Shown one piece after another: positions 48,625 to 62,611 of a DNA stretch of 64,000 bases. Below the pieces are notes generated by a model that was given only the letters and a program-made list of their open reading frames with translations, searched no databases and had not been told where the DNA came from. The translations under genes and the position numbers were made by a program. Position 1 is the first letter of the stretch, and each line of letters opens with the position of its first letter. This stretch comes from Trematomus loennbergii (lineage: Eukaryota > Chordata > Actinopteri > Perciformes > Nototheniidae). The stretch lies in contig JAAOOA010000002.1 of NCBI GenBank assembly GCA_012861695.1, positions 30,320,304-30,384,303 on the forward strand, in the 5' to 3' direction.

Positions 48625-51600
48625 TGAGAGAAAAAATATATATAGAAAGAGACAAGGAACATGGAGAAGGAGGGGAAAGAGCGCTCCTGAATGAGTAACA
48701 GCAATGGTTTTCAGCCCTATGGTATTGTATGTGCAATTTGTTGTATTAGCAGAAAAACGCTGAGCAGAGTAACAAAAACTCATCACTGTTGTTATTGTGG
48801 CTAACACACACCTGATCCCTCTGCTGGACGGCCCCTGTGTGTTGTTGGAGAGTTGTGATAAATAATTGAAATGTTGACTCAGCCCAGTGGTCCGGGTCAG
48901 AACAAGCTGTATTTGTACGTTTGTGTGTGTGGTGTGTGCTTACTATTTGTGTGTCTCACCTAGTTGAAAGACCTAAGAGGCTGCCGTGAGAGAGTGTCAT
49001 TATTATTCACCGGGGGGAGAGGCTGAGAGGGCAGAAGGTTTGGACAGATTTGGCGTTGGAGGGCAGTTGCCAGGGAGCAGGGAGGTAAAGGGAGTGTTGA
49101 TAGAGAGACGGTGAGAGAGGAAGTGTGAAATTGAACAGCTGTTTTCCATCGCCTAGCTGACGTGCCCTCCATCCCACCATCACTTAATAATGTGAGCTTG
49201 CTGCGAGTGCTGACAAACACACACACACACACACATAAGAACATGCCGCTGGGTTGAGCGGTAGAGAAACCACACAAAGGAAGTTTGCATCTGCTGGAAC
49301 CTGCGCTGTGTTTTTCCCGACTTAATTTATGTCTGCAATTAACTCAGCAATGCACGGAGGGCTTGATGCTCTTCATTGGATGCACATTTACCGCAGGGCA
49401 ACCTGATCCTCATGCTTTGACTTGAACACTGTAGAGCAATATACACAGTAGCAGGTATTACAATGAAACCGTTTTCTGGACTAAAGGTTTAATAACAAAG
49501 AAATAAACAATCCTTTATTCTTCAGAATTTCGACAAAACTACCAATGTGATCTAAACACAATCATTTTCTGTATTTCCCAAAATGTTTTCTTTATTTCAA
49601 GTCAACTCGCCATTGTTACATTTCTTTTGAAGAAACAACCTTAAACTTAAATGGAAACTTAGTCCTGCCATTCAGTGTCAATAAGGGATGCGTAGTAGAA
49701 GGCACGTTTTATGTGGCATTTAGCGGTGCTGGAATTTGTGTGAGAGATTTTCTCTTTGAAGATGTCACCTTTAAAAGCGCCTTGAGCCTTCATAGGGTTG
49801 TGAATATCAAGCAGAAGGTGCTGCAGCTAAGAATATAGTTGCATGGAGTAAACAAACCGACATCGTTGGGAATTGTAGTATCTGTGCATACCAAGGACCA
49901 TAGCTTACTATTGAGGCAAGGCATTGTCACAATGTATAAATGGCATTGGTCTATACATCAAAGTAGTGAAAGGTTATTTCAAATAGTATTTCGGAAATAA
50001 GTGGATTAGTTTGCTGCAAAATGTCTTTATCATTAAGCTCTGTTGTCTATTTTCCAGTCAAATCCAGTTTATTTAGATAGAAAGAACCACCCAACATGAA
50101 GCGGAGTCATTTATCCTGCAAATATCATGGTATGGGGCCAAAAAATCAGCATACATCTACAATATTTTACCATGTTCTCCTATAAAATGGAAGGATTGAA
50201 GCAAACTTTTGTTGTTAGATCGCATGTTTATTGGCATGAGACATGTATTTGTAAATGTGTCTCAGAAGTCCCAAATTAACTGTGAAGTAACGAGAGCCAA
50301 ATGAATTACGCATCAAACTCTTTTAATTTACAGCTTCAGGCCAAAACACATTTACTTTTCCATCACAATGGTATGAAAACTTTGTTCTAATCCATGCCTT
50401 TTCTCTAAATATCATTAAATATAGGTATTATCTATTTTAAAATACTTTGATTTAAGTATTGGTGTAACTTGATTGGTGCAAGGTTGTAGGAGCCTTGCCT
50501 GTTAAGCTTTTACATGTTTTCATTTGAACAGTTATTTTCTGGCAGGTACTCAATATGATCCTGAGCATCAGGTCCCAAACCGGCCCCTCAGCCCTCGCCC
50601 TACACACTAATCCTTGAATTTGTGGCATTTAATGTTAAGCACTCTGGTCCAGCTTGTAACACAAAGGGCACTTACGTGGAAGCTTCAAATCAATGATCAT
50701 GGCAGGTAAATGACCAATACCAAGCAAAGAGTAATCATTTGTGCAAGTAAGTGGCTTGAAAGACACATTATTCGTGGTTTGTATGTAAAATCAATGAAGG
50801 CCTAAATGCTAATTAATTCAAGGAATAAAAACGAAAATGACCCATAATTAGCTGAATGAATAGGGCATGCCATGTCCAGAAAAGCTGAAATATATTTTTC
50901 TTTATCAGATGTATTAAATGCCAAATCAAAAGTCAAATAGAGCAAAGTCCCCAAAAGCATTTTTCCATAATAGACTTAGCATATCAAAAGAACATGAGTG
51001 TCCCAAAGGTGGACGACTTTGTACCACCACTTGCCCCCAGCTTTTGTTATTTTGTGCCTTTCACTATTATTTGAATCAACTTCAAAAGTCACTTCAAAAC
51101 AAAGGCTCTGGTTCAGAAAAAGACTGAAATGCAGAGGGAATTATTAGTTTTATATTCATGTTTGTGTCTGGAATATATATATGGAATAGAAAAGTGTTTA
51201 CTTAACTCAATCCACTGAAAGTATGTATCACCCACATTGTTTCAGTATATGTAGATATATTAGATCAGAACAAGCTATTCCAGCGTATTTCCTCCGGTTT
51301 CAAATTGAATATTTTTCCTGAACATGGGTGTTTTGGGTTTTGTGAGTTAGAGTAATATAGTGACACCAGATGTAATTTGATATTAGATAGAAAATAAACT
51401 CATATTTATTCAAATCTCTGAAATGATATGAGGGGAGAGAGGAGGTCACTGCATTCAGTCCTCTTCCCTTCTCTCTCTCCGTATCATTAGAGATGTCTGT
51501 TTGGTGAAACTACTTCATCCCTGGTCAACATTTAGAGCATGAAGTCTAATAGCTTCCTGCCTTAGTATTGCCCTGCCTTTCTAAATCTGCTCAGTAGTCA

Positions 51601-54600
51601 ACATGGGGTTTATGTGTATCTGTTGTGGCATGTGGCCATCTCATAATGCCTTTTCCCCAAACTAAAACACAGTTTCCATCTGTTTGCTGAACATATGTTC
51701 TAAATGGAGAGTCATGTATTTGTTCGGCAAACGTCTCAGTAAACAGTGTTTGGGAAACACTTCGGATTCCTCATACCGTAACACTGTTGGTACACTTCTA
51801 GTGCCTGCAAAGGGCCGATAGACAGTTGGCCCTCTAAGAAATGTTGAATGACTGCTTAGAAGTTGCACAATCAGCCCACACACCGATTTCTCCTGCATCT
51901 AGCCCACCACTGTTTCTGGGTGGAGTTCGCTTGATCACCAACAACAAGAGTTCTGTTTTCTGCTTCCTTCTATCTGTGCTAACTTGTTACATAACTATTT
52001 GAACCCCTACACACTTGGTAACAATCCTTTGTAATCAAAGCCCTCCATTGTTAGTTGCTTTGTTTGTTGCCTTTCATTTCACTTATTTCTTGCCCACAGT
52101 TTTTCTTCATCTACTTCTCCTTCCTTTGCAGTTTCTTCTGCTATCAGTTCCTAGCACTTTGCTTTGTACTTTTCTTGACCGTTACACCTTTCCATCTCCC
52201 TTTATCCTCCACCGTTTACCCTGCCTGAAGGCTGAGTGACAGATTGACATTGAAACAGTCACTTCCTCATCCCCCCCCCCTCTCCATCACATCCTCCCCT
52301 TGTCCTCACAGGCTCCAGACTGCCAACACTTTGCAGTCACCCCTGAGGAGAGCTTCGTTTTTCTTTGTGATGCACATAAATTGTTCTCTGAAGCCAAAGG
52401 AGCATGCACCTCACACCTTTTGGTTTAATTGAGCACTGAGCAGAGGAGAGAGGCCAGTGAATGAAAAACATATCTCATCTCATTGTGACAAACTTATTTC
52501 AATGCTTCAGGAATAACATGGGCAGAATGAGGAGGATTAATGATGTATCATATCAGACCCGTATGCCGGAGACCAGATTTTGGATTGCCTAACCCTTACC
52601 ACACATCAAGCAGTTCATTTGTCATAACTTTGTCTTTTATCTAACTGGAACTGTACTATTTTCCAATATGGACATTCTTGTCAGGCATTGGGGTGGTGTG
52701 TAGCTGGGTGGTGTGGGGATACAAATAAGTTGTGGGGTGTAAGAAGTTGAGGCAAACAAGGGTGGTTCTTCTATTCCTATTCATCTAACTTTTCTTTGGC
52801 ATATTTTGAGAACAAACGGGGTCGTCATGTTCTAAGCCTGGCACTCGTAGAGGAAAACACTTAATACTTTAATCTCTTGTCAGTTTCTGTTTGTTTGTGA
52901 GGGAGAAAGAGAGAGGGGGAGAGAGAGAAATGAACCCCTCTCCAAATAAAGTCCCTCTGTCTTCCAACACTGTTTGTTCAAAACTAGCTTGCAAATAATA
53001 AAGTTTGACTGATGTCAAATTCAGAGCCAATGGCAACATATACAATATAAGAGATTCATGTTAGATACTTGAATGTAGGCCATTTCATATGCCAGTCCTT
53101 CCAGGCTTGTTCTCTGAGAAATAACAACTTTATTTGTCCAGTACTTTTTGATTAAAGTTACCAGCATGTTGGAATTCAGCAAAAACAATAATAATGGAAC
53201 TGTTTGCTCTTTAAATGCGAGCTCAGCAGAGTGGCATTAGACTGAAACTATGATAATAGTATTTCTATAACAATACAAACACTCGTTAAAATGTCCACTC
53301 TTTGGATTTAACCACGGCTCATTGAACCCTCAAATTGAATTCAAAAATAATGCTGGCTCATTAACGACCAATGCACAATGCAAAAAACATATTAGGAAAA
53401 CAAACACATTATCAGAATTAGAGCACTAGATTATCAGTTGAATCATGTTTATTAAATGTGTTCATCAAATATTTAAAAAAAACAAGAGCTCGTCCTGAGT
53501 CAGGTTGTTAAAAAGTTTAGTATCCACTTGTGTGTTCATGTGCTTTTATTAATTAGTTTCTGTGTATGCACCATAGGTATGCACGCACATATGTCCATGT
53601 GAATGTGTTTTTGTGTCCGTGGGCGGGCGGAACATTAGTTTGTTGGCAGCATCTTTCCCCTAAGTCCTGTCTAATGGGGATAAGGGATGGCCTGTGGCTA
53701 GATAGATAGAAGGATGTTGTGTTTATTCCGATGGGTCCACAGGCTACAGCCCCAACATCACAACGAGGGGAGGAGGGAGCCCGAGGAAAGGGAAGGAATG
53801 AGTAATTCACCAGAGAAGAGGGATGATTAAGACTACAAAGGGGAGTGATAGGAAGAGAAAGAGAACGGGGGGATTATTGGGAGGAGAGGGACGAGAAAGT
53901 CATGATAGAGACTGCAATGGGGAACGGTAGAGAGACTTACACTGTTTTAACATTGTTAAAAGATCCTCATATGCATGCTTGAAGCCTGCTATCCACAGTT
54001 GACATTTAATCTGTTGCAGTCAGCCTCACTTACTCGGTTTTATCTTTGATGAATGCAAATCTGTAACTACACACACACACATGTATTATTACATGCCAGA
54101 ATATCATGAACATTTGCTGCACAGGATATTTCAGATACTTAAGCAAAGACAAACACAGCAACAAGATGACTAGTGATAGTGAGTCTTGTAAGGAGGAATC
54201 TTGTAGGACCAAAAGAGAGTACCTACTCCATCTTTTTTACTGTAATTATCTTCAATTGATTTGTATTGGCAGCAAAACTGCCTCAAACATGCAAGTGCAA
54301 TTCAGCTGTCAACAGGGAGTAGTTTCTTAGATTTCCTGCCAAATAACAACAGCATATTTGTAAGTATACGGTATTGTGCTGAATACCCAGGACCATAAAC
54401 TTGAGAAGCTGTTTGTTTATTGTAATGTTAATACTGGGAGAGCTTTACACAATAGGCAACACAAAGTACAGCTGCTCATAATGACAAACTGCCAGCTTAC
54501 ACAGTAGTTGGCTTTACCTTTGCAGAGGTGGTTTTAAAATGATGGTGTTTTGTCTTTGCTTTACTCCTCGAAACAGATTGTTTGTGTTTCTAGAGAGGTA

Positions 54601-54991
54601 TACAGTTTTCTTTCTTTTTTTATACCCAGGCTTATGTACAATGAAATTAGTCTTAAATATGATTTGTATGGGCATTAATGGATACTTAACAAGCTCTACA
54701 AATTACCTGCACAACACTGAACTCACCCTATTATAGTTTATGGTGTTGTCTTGTTAATAAACTGGATTTCCCCTTTGCTTTTTAATTATCTTTGTTCAGA
54801 GTTTACTATATTGGAACAATACTAATCTTTCAACCCTGTACAAATTAAGACTATTTGCCACATGTTTATACAATTTCCATGCAGTTGCAGGAAAAGGAAG
54901 AAGAATGTGTAGAATGATATAAAGATTTCATGACCTGGTTCATGAACCAAAAAAAGAACGAGGGACAGGCAGGATTAAATAAAAACGGTGC
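48625..54991. other. Non-coding sequence
   Basis: No gene is supported in these 6.4 kb. 49000-49240 is purine-rich and GC-richer than average. 52271-52280 is a run of ten C. Short frames at 51662-52432 and 53553-53810 have no recognisable domains. A short AC run is at 54069-54082. Confidence 0.45.
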
Positions 54992-55290
54992 CAATCAATC
55001 AATCAATGTTTATTTATATAGCCCAATATCACAGATGTTACATTTGTCTCAGTGGACTTCACAGTTTGTACAGAATATCAGTATGACAATACGACACCCT
55101 CTGTCCTTAGACCCTCACATCGTACAAGGAAAAACTTCCAGAGAAAAACCCACAGTTTAAAGGGGAACATGGGAGAAACCTCAGGGAGAGCAACAGAGGA
55201 GTGATCCCTCTCTCAGGACGGACAGACGTGCAATAGATGCCGTGTGTAAATCGAAGAGATAATACATTTGCAACATAGGTAGACCAAATG
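54992..55290 (-). mobile_element. L2-clade LINE 3' UTR, best-preserved copy
   Basis: On the plus strand it begins with a CAAT tetramer run (54992-55006, the 3' tail read on minus), then TGTTTATTTATATAGCCCAATATCAC, CGACACCCTCTGTCCTTAGACCC, GGAAAAACTTCCAGAGAAAAACCC and CATGGGAGAAACCTCAGGGAGAGC-type sequence. The complement of the proximal part shares GCTATATAAATAAA with the L2 end at 731-744. Only 3' UTR is present; no ORF2 remains. The distal limit near 55290 is an estimate. Confidence 0.85.
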
Positions 55291-55655
55291 TTTGGAAATG
55301 CATGTGTCTATAATAATAAGATGAATCCACGAGGATGTCAAACAATCCTGTGGGGGCCAATTTATTATAACAGAAAACAAATTACTTAAAGCATGCTATA
55401 AAAGGAGTGTGTTTATCAGTATTGTCAGCTGATGGATGTGTGTGCGTGTAATGAGTGGAGAATGTTATAGGATGTAGAAACTAAACTCATAGCATGTCCG
55501 GAACCAAGCAAAAAACAAGGTGGCGGTCCAATGGGAAGAGAAAGAGACGGCCGGCTTTGAAGGCCACAGGGAGCCCGGCCAGATGCTCCCAGGTGCCAGG
55601 ATAAGGAAGCCATGCCTAACAAGACCTGTGGGGGAACACTCATCCACATGGGAAA

Positions 55656-55657
<2 letters not shown>

Positions 55658-55693
<36 letters not shown>

Positions 55694-55708
55694 ACACACA
55701 CACACACA

Positions 55709-55800
<92 letters not shown>
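55658..55800. repeat. (CA)n microsatellite
   Basis: CA repeats from 55658 with single ACC and ATA interruptions near 55691 and 55714, and about 85 bp of pure repeat at the right end. Confidence 0.97.
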
Positions 55801-55802
<2 letters not shown>

Positions 55803-55956
55803 AGGCTGTTTTTTTGGCTCTAGTGCCCTGATTGGTAACTTTCATTTTAAATTGTTGAAGCACTCTTCAAAGTTGGTATAGTATGGTTGTATGGAGAAGG
55901 TTGCATAAATCCTTTTTTGTATTGTGATATCCTGATACCTATATAGTTAGAGACTC

Positions 55957-56001
55957 GTGCAAAGCCATAGGCATCCTGAAGGACTGCCTATGGCTTTGCA
56001 C
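55957..56001. other. Perfect 17-bp-stem hairpin
   Basis: GTGCAAAGCCATAGGCA at 55957-55973 and its exact complement TGCCTATGGCTTTGCAC at 55985-56001 are separated by an 11-nt loop, TCCTGAAGGAC, which can itself pair TCCT with AGGA. No T-run or repeat terminus is adjacent. A perfect 17-bp arm pair this close is very unlikely by chance in 64 kb. Confidence 0.9.
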
Positions 56002-59000
56002 TGCATGCCTGTGCTTAGTGCCAATATCCTTCCAGCTGTTATGTCAATCAATTAAAAGTGCATGCACATTTATGTATTGTGTTAATATTATGATCTGCTC
56101 TGTGCTTTGACATTCACACTCATTTGGCATTAGGATCAAGCACTGTGGAGGCATTCAAATATCACAATATAGCACCTGTTGCGTCTGTGTTGTCGGCAAC
56201 ATAATCTGACATAATAGATCTGAGCCAGGCAGAAGCGTAAACTGGGTGTAACTCAGTTTAATTTATAGTAATTTGTGGGGTTAGCTTTTGCTCGTATATC
56301 TTGTGTCAGAAGCAGATGACGGGTGAATGAACAGCTGTCGGCGCAGCACGTATGCCAGGTGCAGAGAGGCAAAGATGCAGCACAGTCTGTCAGTACACTT
56401 ACAGATATAACACAACAAATATAACACAAGAAAAATATCCATCCATCATCATCCCCTCGAGTATGTCTCTGTCAGTCATTCATTCAGTCACCTGTTACTC
56501 TACCCATCTATCTGTTCATCCGTCGATAGAAACCTAGAAGCATCAATCCATTCCTTGAAACCTCTGATCACTTCCCTCATCAACATCCAGCAGCAAGATT
56601 TTCATTAAAAGTGTTGCATCAAATTAGATCAGACTTTCTCGCTGCTTTGTGCTCATATCCCTCGTCTTGCTTGTACAAACAAGCCCCCTGCCGCCCCATA
56701 AGGCATATGGTATACTTGTCAACACTTCCTTTTTTAATGATTTCCCTACATGCATTTATATTTGGTGTACTTTTGGGAAACATCCTGGCTTTCTCAAGTT
56801 CCTGTTTGCGCTGAAAAAATAACAAGCCCTGGAGCGCTAAAACACATCACAGCAACACGCAGACACACCGGTGTGCACAACTACACAGATTTGTCTCGTG
56901 AGTGCGAGATCACCGCTATCCAGGAGCAGGCCCTGGGGCAACTCATTCATTTTGGAGAGCACTGAGCCTAACTTCCCTCCCACATGTCAGAGCTGACAGG
57001 AGAACGTAAACATCACTTTGTGCCCATTACGTTTATTACAGGTGGGCTGCACGCCTCTCATAGCCCCTGGAAGTCTCCTGCTAAGGCATTAAGATGTAAT
57101 TTCTGTCCGGAAGCTACTTTGAGGGGGAAAAAAAACGTTTTGATTTACACTTTTGGCCAGAAGCTGCATTTTTCTCGTTGTTGAATAAACAGGTTTTTAC
57201 CTTACCATTGGCAACTGAGTATATAGGTTGTCTAGTGTGGGTTTGACGAGAGAATAAATATGATACAAAATAATTTGGTGAGGTAACTATGGTGCAATCA
57301 CAATGCAGCATGAAAATTATGCTGTCATCTATTCCAGGAAGCAGCTCCAATAATTGAGTGTCCCTCGAAATGATGTGGGTGTTTTGTAGGGTAATATGGC
57401 ATTTGTAATAACAGTCATTTGTCAACATCTTTGTTATCGTTAGACAGATGCGTCTAATAAAGCATGAAAACATGTTTATTGGGGAAACACAGTGATATAA
57501 TTTCTTTTAGAATGAAGTGACAATCTAAGATACAGTATGTTTGAAAAAATGTGTTATTATGCAGCCCTGACCTTACTTTATGAGCATTTAAACAGACTTG
57601 TGCGCCAGAGTGTCTGTAAACACTTTCCAATCCAATGGTTTGTGAAAGTACTATTAAATGTGATACCTCAGTGGCACACTCGGCACACCAGCTCTCACAC
57701 ACACACACAAAGACACACAACAGACATACAGTACACTCACTGACAAGGCACTTCATTAGTCGAGTACCTGAATGCCAGATATGTCTAGCTGCTGTGCACT
57801 CTGGGTAACAAGCTGTGGACAAAAGCCCTCCTTTCCTTGACTCCAAAGATGCCGCTCGCACACTAACGCTCGTAGGTATGCACACACACATACCACACTG
57901 GTATTAGCTATTCAGTTTGTGAACGGAGGCTGGAATCCCTGCACGGAGAGCTGACAGCGGCATCAGAACTCAAACTAGTTCAAACGTCAGGGAATGGTCC
58001 CCGAGTACTGAGAAATGCCGTCCGTGTCACTTACCTTAGAGAGGCAGCAGAGGGATAATTGCCATGCTGCTAACACCTGTCTCCCTTTCCACCTCTTCCT
58101 CTCCACGGAAGAACATTGTGCTTTGTAATTACATTGCTGGGCTGCAAGTCAATGTAAAGACATGTGCTGCCTTTCTATGTCCCTTTATCCTCCAAAGCTT
58201 ACGTTCTCCTCTAAAGTACAAAAACTCAAGAATACCTCCGATGAGCTGAGATATTTAGCTTGTGGTCATTTGAATGGGTTTGAACAAAGATTTCCACTAA
58301 CTAACTGAGACAACCCACTTTTTGGCCAGATTTAGGGTTAATTTATATTCAATTATTTAATATTCCGGTTCAGTATGTGACTCAGTGTGTCAATTAATTT
58401 TACGATGGCTTTTGTAACAGCACATCAATTGAATGTTATTAGTTCATTAAAGTCTATGAAGTGTGCCTTTTGGTGAGGTGATGACCTCTACTTTATTGCT
58501 CAATTATTTCCAGAGCAACAGAACATTTTAGCTGGGGTCAGAATTTAACAGTTTAAATTTGGATCCTTGTCTCAAGGCAAATACCGTATAGGCTAGTGAT
58601 TAAGCTAAAGTTTGAACGTGGATGACTCTTGCTCAGCTTTGTGTGTGGAAAGTTATATTCATGCGATATGCTGTCAGATAATCAAACTTATAAAACAAAC
58701 ATTAGGCAGGCAGCAACTTTGAGGTTCAAACCTGAATCCACCACAGCACAACAAGTGTTGGCTTATCACAGAGCAGGCTGCAGTGCAGAAAGTAGTAAAC
58801 TGTTCAAATCCTAATACCCTTTTGAAAGACACATTTTAGATCTCATATTAATTCATGTATTATGTATTAGAAAAAATGCATCTTTAAAGCTCATATATTT
58901 TCAATAATGTTATCAAAATATTCCTAAAATATCAGCAACAAATTAGTCAAATCTGTGTTAAATAAACAACACTAAGTGACGTGTTATCACCTTATATTAT

Positions 59001-61014
59001 TAAATAGAGCAAACTTCATTTGAAGCCATGTTTATTGCCTTCTTGTGAATGCAAGTTCAGTATTCACTTCCCTTTCAAAAGTTCAAACTCCTTTCTATTC
59101 ACTTTCCTTTTAGTAACTGTTAACTTGGTTTGATCTCTAACTCCTGAGGGAAATATAGCATTGTGAACTTTAGCGGCTAAGTGCTCCATTATGCTCACCC
59201 GATGCTAACTAAAGTCAGGAGCCCTAGAACCCAAACAAGTAGTTACAATAAAACGCTCCGTAGAGCTGTTGAAAACAGCGGTTTGGTGACCTTTGGGTTT
59301 GTAACAACAACACAAGACGTCCTTCAGAGTATACACAGTCATTGGATCGATTGGTAATGGAGAAATATTGATTGTCTTTAAGGTTATAAACCACTTGTTT
59401 TAAGTACGGAGAGATCATGGTCATGTTTAGATGATATAAAAGGTCAGTGATTACTGTTAGTGTGAGAAGAACATTATTGTGCCAATCCACCATTCTGATA
59501 TCCACTTACATGCAGCCGTGGTGCCAAAAGTTGCTATCAAATACATTTTAAAAACTGAATTCAGTCATTTTAGGTTCATCTGAAAAAATATTTTAAAATC
59601 TAAAGTCCATTTGGGAAAATACTCGTCTATCAGTCACATCGCACATCTCTATAAACCATGCTGAATCATGCTGAATCATTATAAGAGTTTTGTGCTAGAA
59701 CAGTTCATTTGGGTCTCCTATATATCGTTTTGCAACTTTCCACTTTTGAAGAGACAAAACCTGTCCAGACTGACTTTAGATGAATTTTCCTTTAATGAGG
59801 AAACCAACTGACAGTGTGCTTGAGAGGAGATTACATCCATCAGTCGGTGGCCCAGACAGACAGATCCATGTTTCAGACTCCCAGAGAGCGCTGGCAGGGT
59901 GACACACAGCCAAAGCCCAGGCTGGCAGACAACATCAAAGCTGAACAGAGTCACATCAGAGGACATCTTGAGCAGTATATTGATTGAGGATCAACACATT
60001 TGGAATGAGAATCTTCAGGTTGCTCATACTCACTGTTTGGCTTGCCTTGATTTTAATGTGATCAAAATAGTCTTAAGAGCCAAGTTGAATATCCCATGGG
60101 TTTTATTTGAGCAGCTGTTAGTTGTATGTTTGAGGATTTTCTTTAACTCCAGTTTTGAGAGGAAATGTCCCCACTATACTCAATTATTCTTATTCCCATA
60201 GATCTCTGAGCAAAAATGATGTCACTTCCAGACTGTCTGGTGCAATTACAATGACGTTTGATAGAAAGAAAGTCAGGAAACACACCTTCCTTTTTTTAGT
60301 GATGACATCACTGATTAATTTGCAAGTCCTGGAGTTATAAATATCATATGTTTTTCTATGACTTAGTTTGACGCAAATCGAGGTATAACAGTTTAAGAAT
60401 AACACAGTCACTGCTGCTGCTGAAATTGTTGACCATGTTGGTGAGCTGGCCAAATCAAATGTAAAATATCGGAACAATCAAAGAAGAGAACAGACTCAGA
60501 TATTAATAAATCAGTAAGAAATGGAAAGTTCATAAATATCTCTTTGCATCAGATAAACTGCCATTTTCTTTATGGCAAGATAAAACCAGGAGCTTTAAAA
60601 AGTGAATTTTCCTCTAGGAGATTGCAGTTGTTTATAGAAAGGAGTTTCAATTCACTTCCAAAGTTCACATTTTATCGGTTGTTAAAACAGTGACCTCACA
60701 ATCAAAGCTTACTTCTATAGGAAGTGGGTATGCCTGAACAAAGTCAATTATAAAAAAATATTCTGTTCACATTAAGGTCAGATCAAATTGAATGAATAAT
60801 TCATTTCTATCAGACATGTCACACTTAAAAGTTAGGGAGAAAAACTGTGGGTTTTACTTTACTGTCAAGACCAGGAACCATCGTGTTTTAAAGGCAGACC
60901 AAATTGAGAGCATTCAAAACATTAATTGCAGCCATAATCTTTGCGCGATGAAAGATGCATATGTAGCAGCAACATGGCATGAGCACTAAAGATGTCATCT
61001 TAACTAGCCCACTC
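56002..61014. other. Non-coding sequence
   Basis: No gene is supported. The 145-codon minus frame at 57454-57891 crosses short CA repeats and has no domain. 58870-59000 is strongly AT-rich. 59650-59680 has a short direct repeat, CATGCTGAAT twice. Confidence 0.45.
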
Positions 61015-62055
61015 TATGGGTCCTTCTCAGGTCGACTATTTTCATTTCCTCGGTCCTCGGTATCACCGGAAGTTGATTTGTCTGCGCCATCTTGAGTAGC
61101 GTCCCATGGCTCTTATTTCTGCCGGAGGACCGAGGATCGAGGAGCGAGGAGCGATAATGGAGGAGCGATAACCGAGGAACCACCAGACCATCCTCCGGTG
61201 AAAACCTCAGATACTCTCCCCGCCCCCTTACTGTGTATCGCTCACTGATTGGACGATGCAGCGCATCTGATGCTTCTTGACATGAGAGCAGAGTTTCCCA
61301 GCGGAGTGAAGAAAACACATGAAACTCACGGGACTCACTCCTCAGTTTATACTGTGTTTTGTTTCAATGAATGCATCATTCAGTTACAAATATGTGATAT
61401 ATCTGAACAACAAAGTGGTCAAAAATTATTTTATTCATTTATTGGAAACATTTTCATGATCGCTTTTTCGTTTTACATTTTCATTTATTGTCATTTCCAT
61501 TCAGTCAGTCATTAAGTGCTATTTAAAATGTTAATTTGCTACATATCCACACAAACAAACTAAGTGTGCAATCCAATGAATGTTAATCTAACTGGGTTTT
61601 GATAGATAACATATCTCTTTTTCTTCTCTGAATTATTTTATTTCTATTGTGCACTCTAATCAATATTAATCCAACTATTGTTCGTTTATACATTTTAAGA
61701 ATGGCGTTTATCTTTTTTGAGAATGAGTTCTTATTTTATTTAATGTATTTAGGTCTACAACAGATGATACAAATGTTTGTGTCAGTAAATGTGTACTAAC
61801 AGTGGCGGGGGTGTTTGTGAAAATAACGGGGACAGAGCTGCTGTCAGAAGAACAGCTGTGCGGCGTCATCACAAACGGACGTCGCTTCACGTGACCCTCC
61901 GGAGGAAAGGACGTCCCATTGCTCTTAAAACTCATTTCCCTGCTTCTCGTGGTTTCCTTGCGTCTCTCCATGCTTCCCTGGTGGGAGGGACTAAACGCAG
62001 GGAAACGACGCAAGTGAGGGACGCAAGGATTCCATTTAAGGAGAAGGACCCTATG
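61015..62055. mobile_element. Possible large TIR element, GC-richer than its flanks
   Basis: TATGGGTCCTTCTC at 61015-61028 is mirrored by GAGAAGGACCCTATG at 62041-62055, giving an imperfect terminal inverted repeat of about 14 bp. Sequence just inside both ends (61025-61260 and 61795-62040) is GC- and CpG-rich compared with the AT-rich flanks and middle (61370-61790). The left end contains palindromic blocks (CCTCGGTCCTCGG and GGACCGAGGATCGAGG). No transposase is recognisable, and no clear target-site duplication is seen, so superfamily and exact ends are open. Confidence 0.5.
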
Positions 62056-62611
62056 TGTGATAACACAACTTAGTGGATGCTCCATTTGATTTTCAACTAA
62101 CTCTGCTTCGTTTCATGCATCTTGTAAAAAGAGTAACCTATTTGTTTGGTGGCAGTACTGCTTTGTCATCACTTGTTAGGAGGCATTTTTAAAGCAAGCT
62201 AAAAGTATATGGACAAAAACCACAGAGTCAGACAAAAACTACACAGAATGTACAGGTGCACACTCACCATGTGACCAAGCTGCTATCCCTATTCTGTCAG
62301 TCTGAGTTTAGATTTGATGTCAAAACATGCTGTTACTCACTTGTTCTTGTGTCACTATACAGCGTATGGCCAGGCAAATAAAATGTATTTATTCCTTGAC
62401 TAAAGAAAAATCAGTATTGGTTTACCATGGTTACTCTAGTGAGGTTTCAATGCTTTAATTGACCAAAATGACACAGATAAATCCAGTTAGAATTATGGTG
62501 CCATCATAAATAATCCTCAATGGAGCCAACTATTTGTGTAGAATAGGTTAAACATTTCTAACATATGTGGTTTTATGCAAAGAAGCTTTGCCAACTCAGA
62601 TTGTATTCTGT

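Noticed and set aside
58580..58760. Possible second tRNA-derived SINE (GAGGTTCAAACCTG resembles a B box)
   Set aside because: No convincing A box at the right distance and no SINE body or tail nearby.
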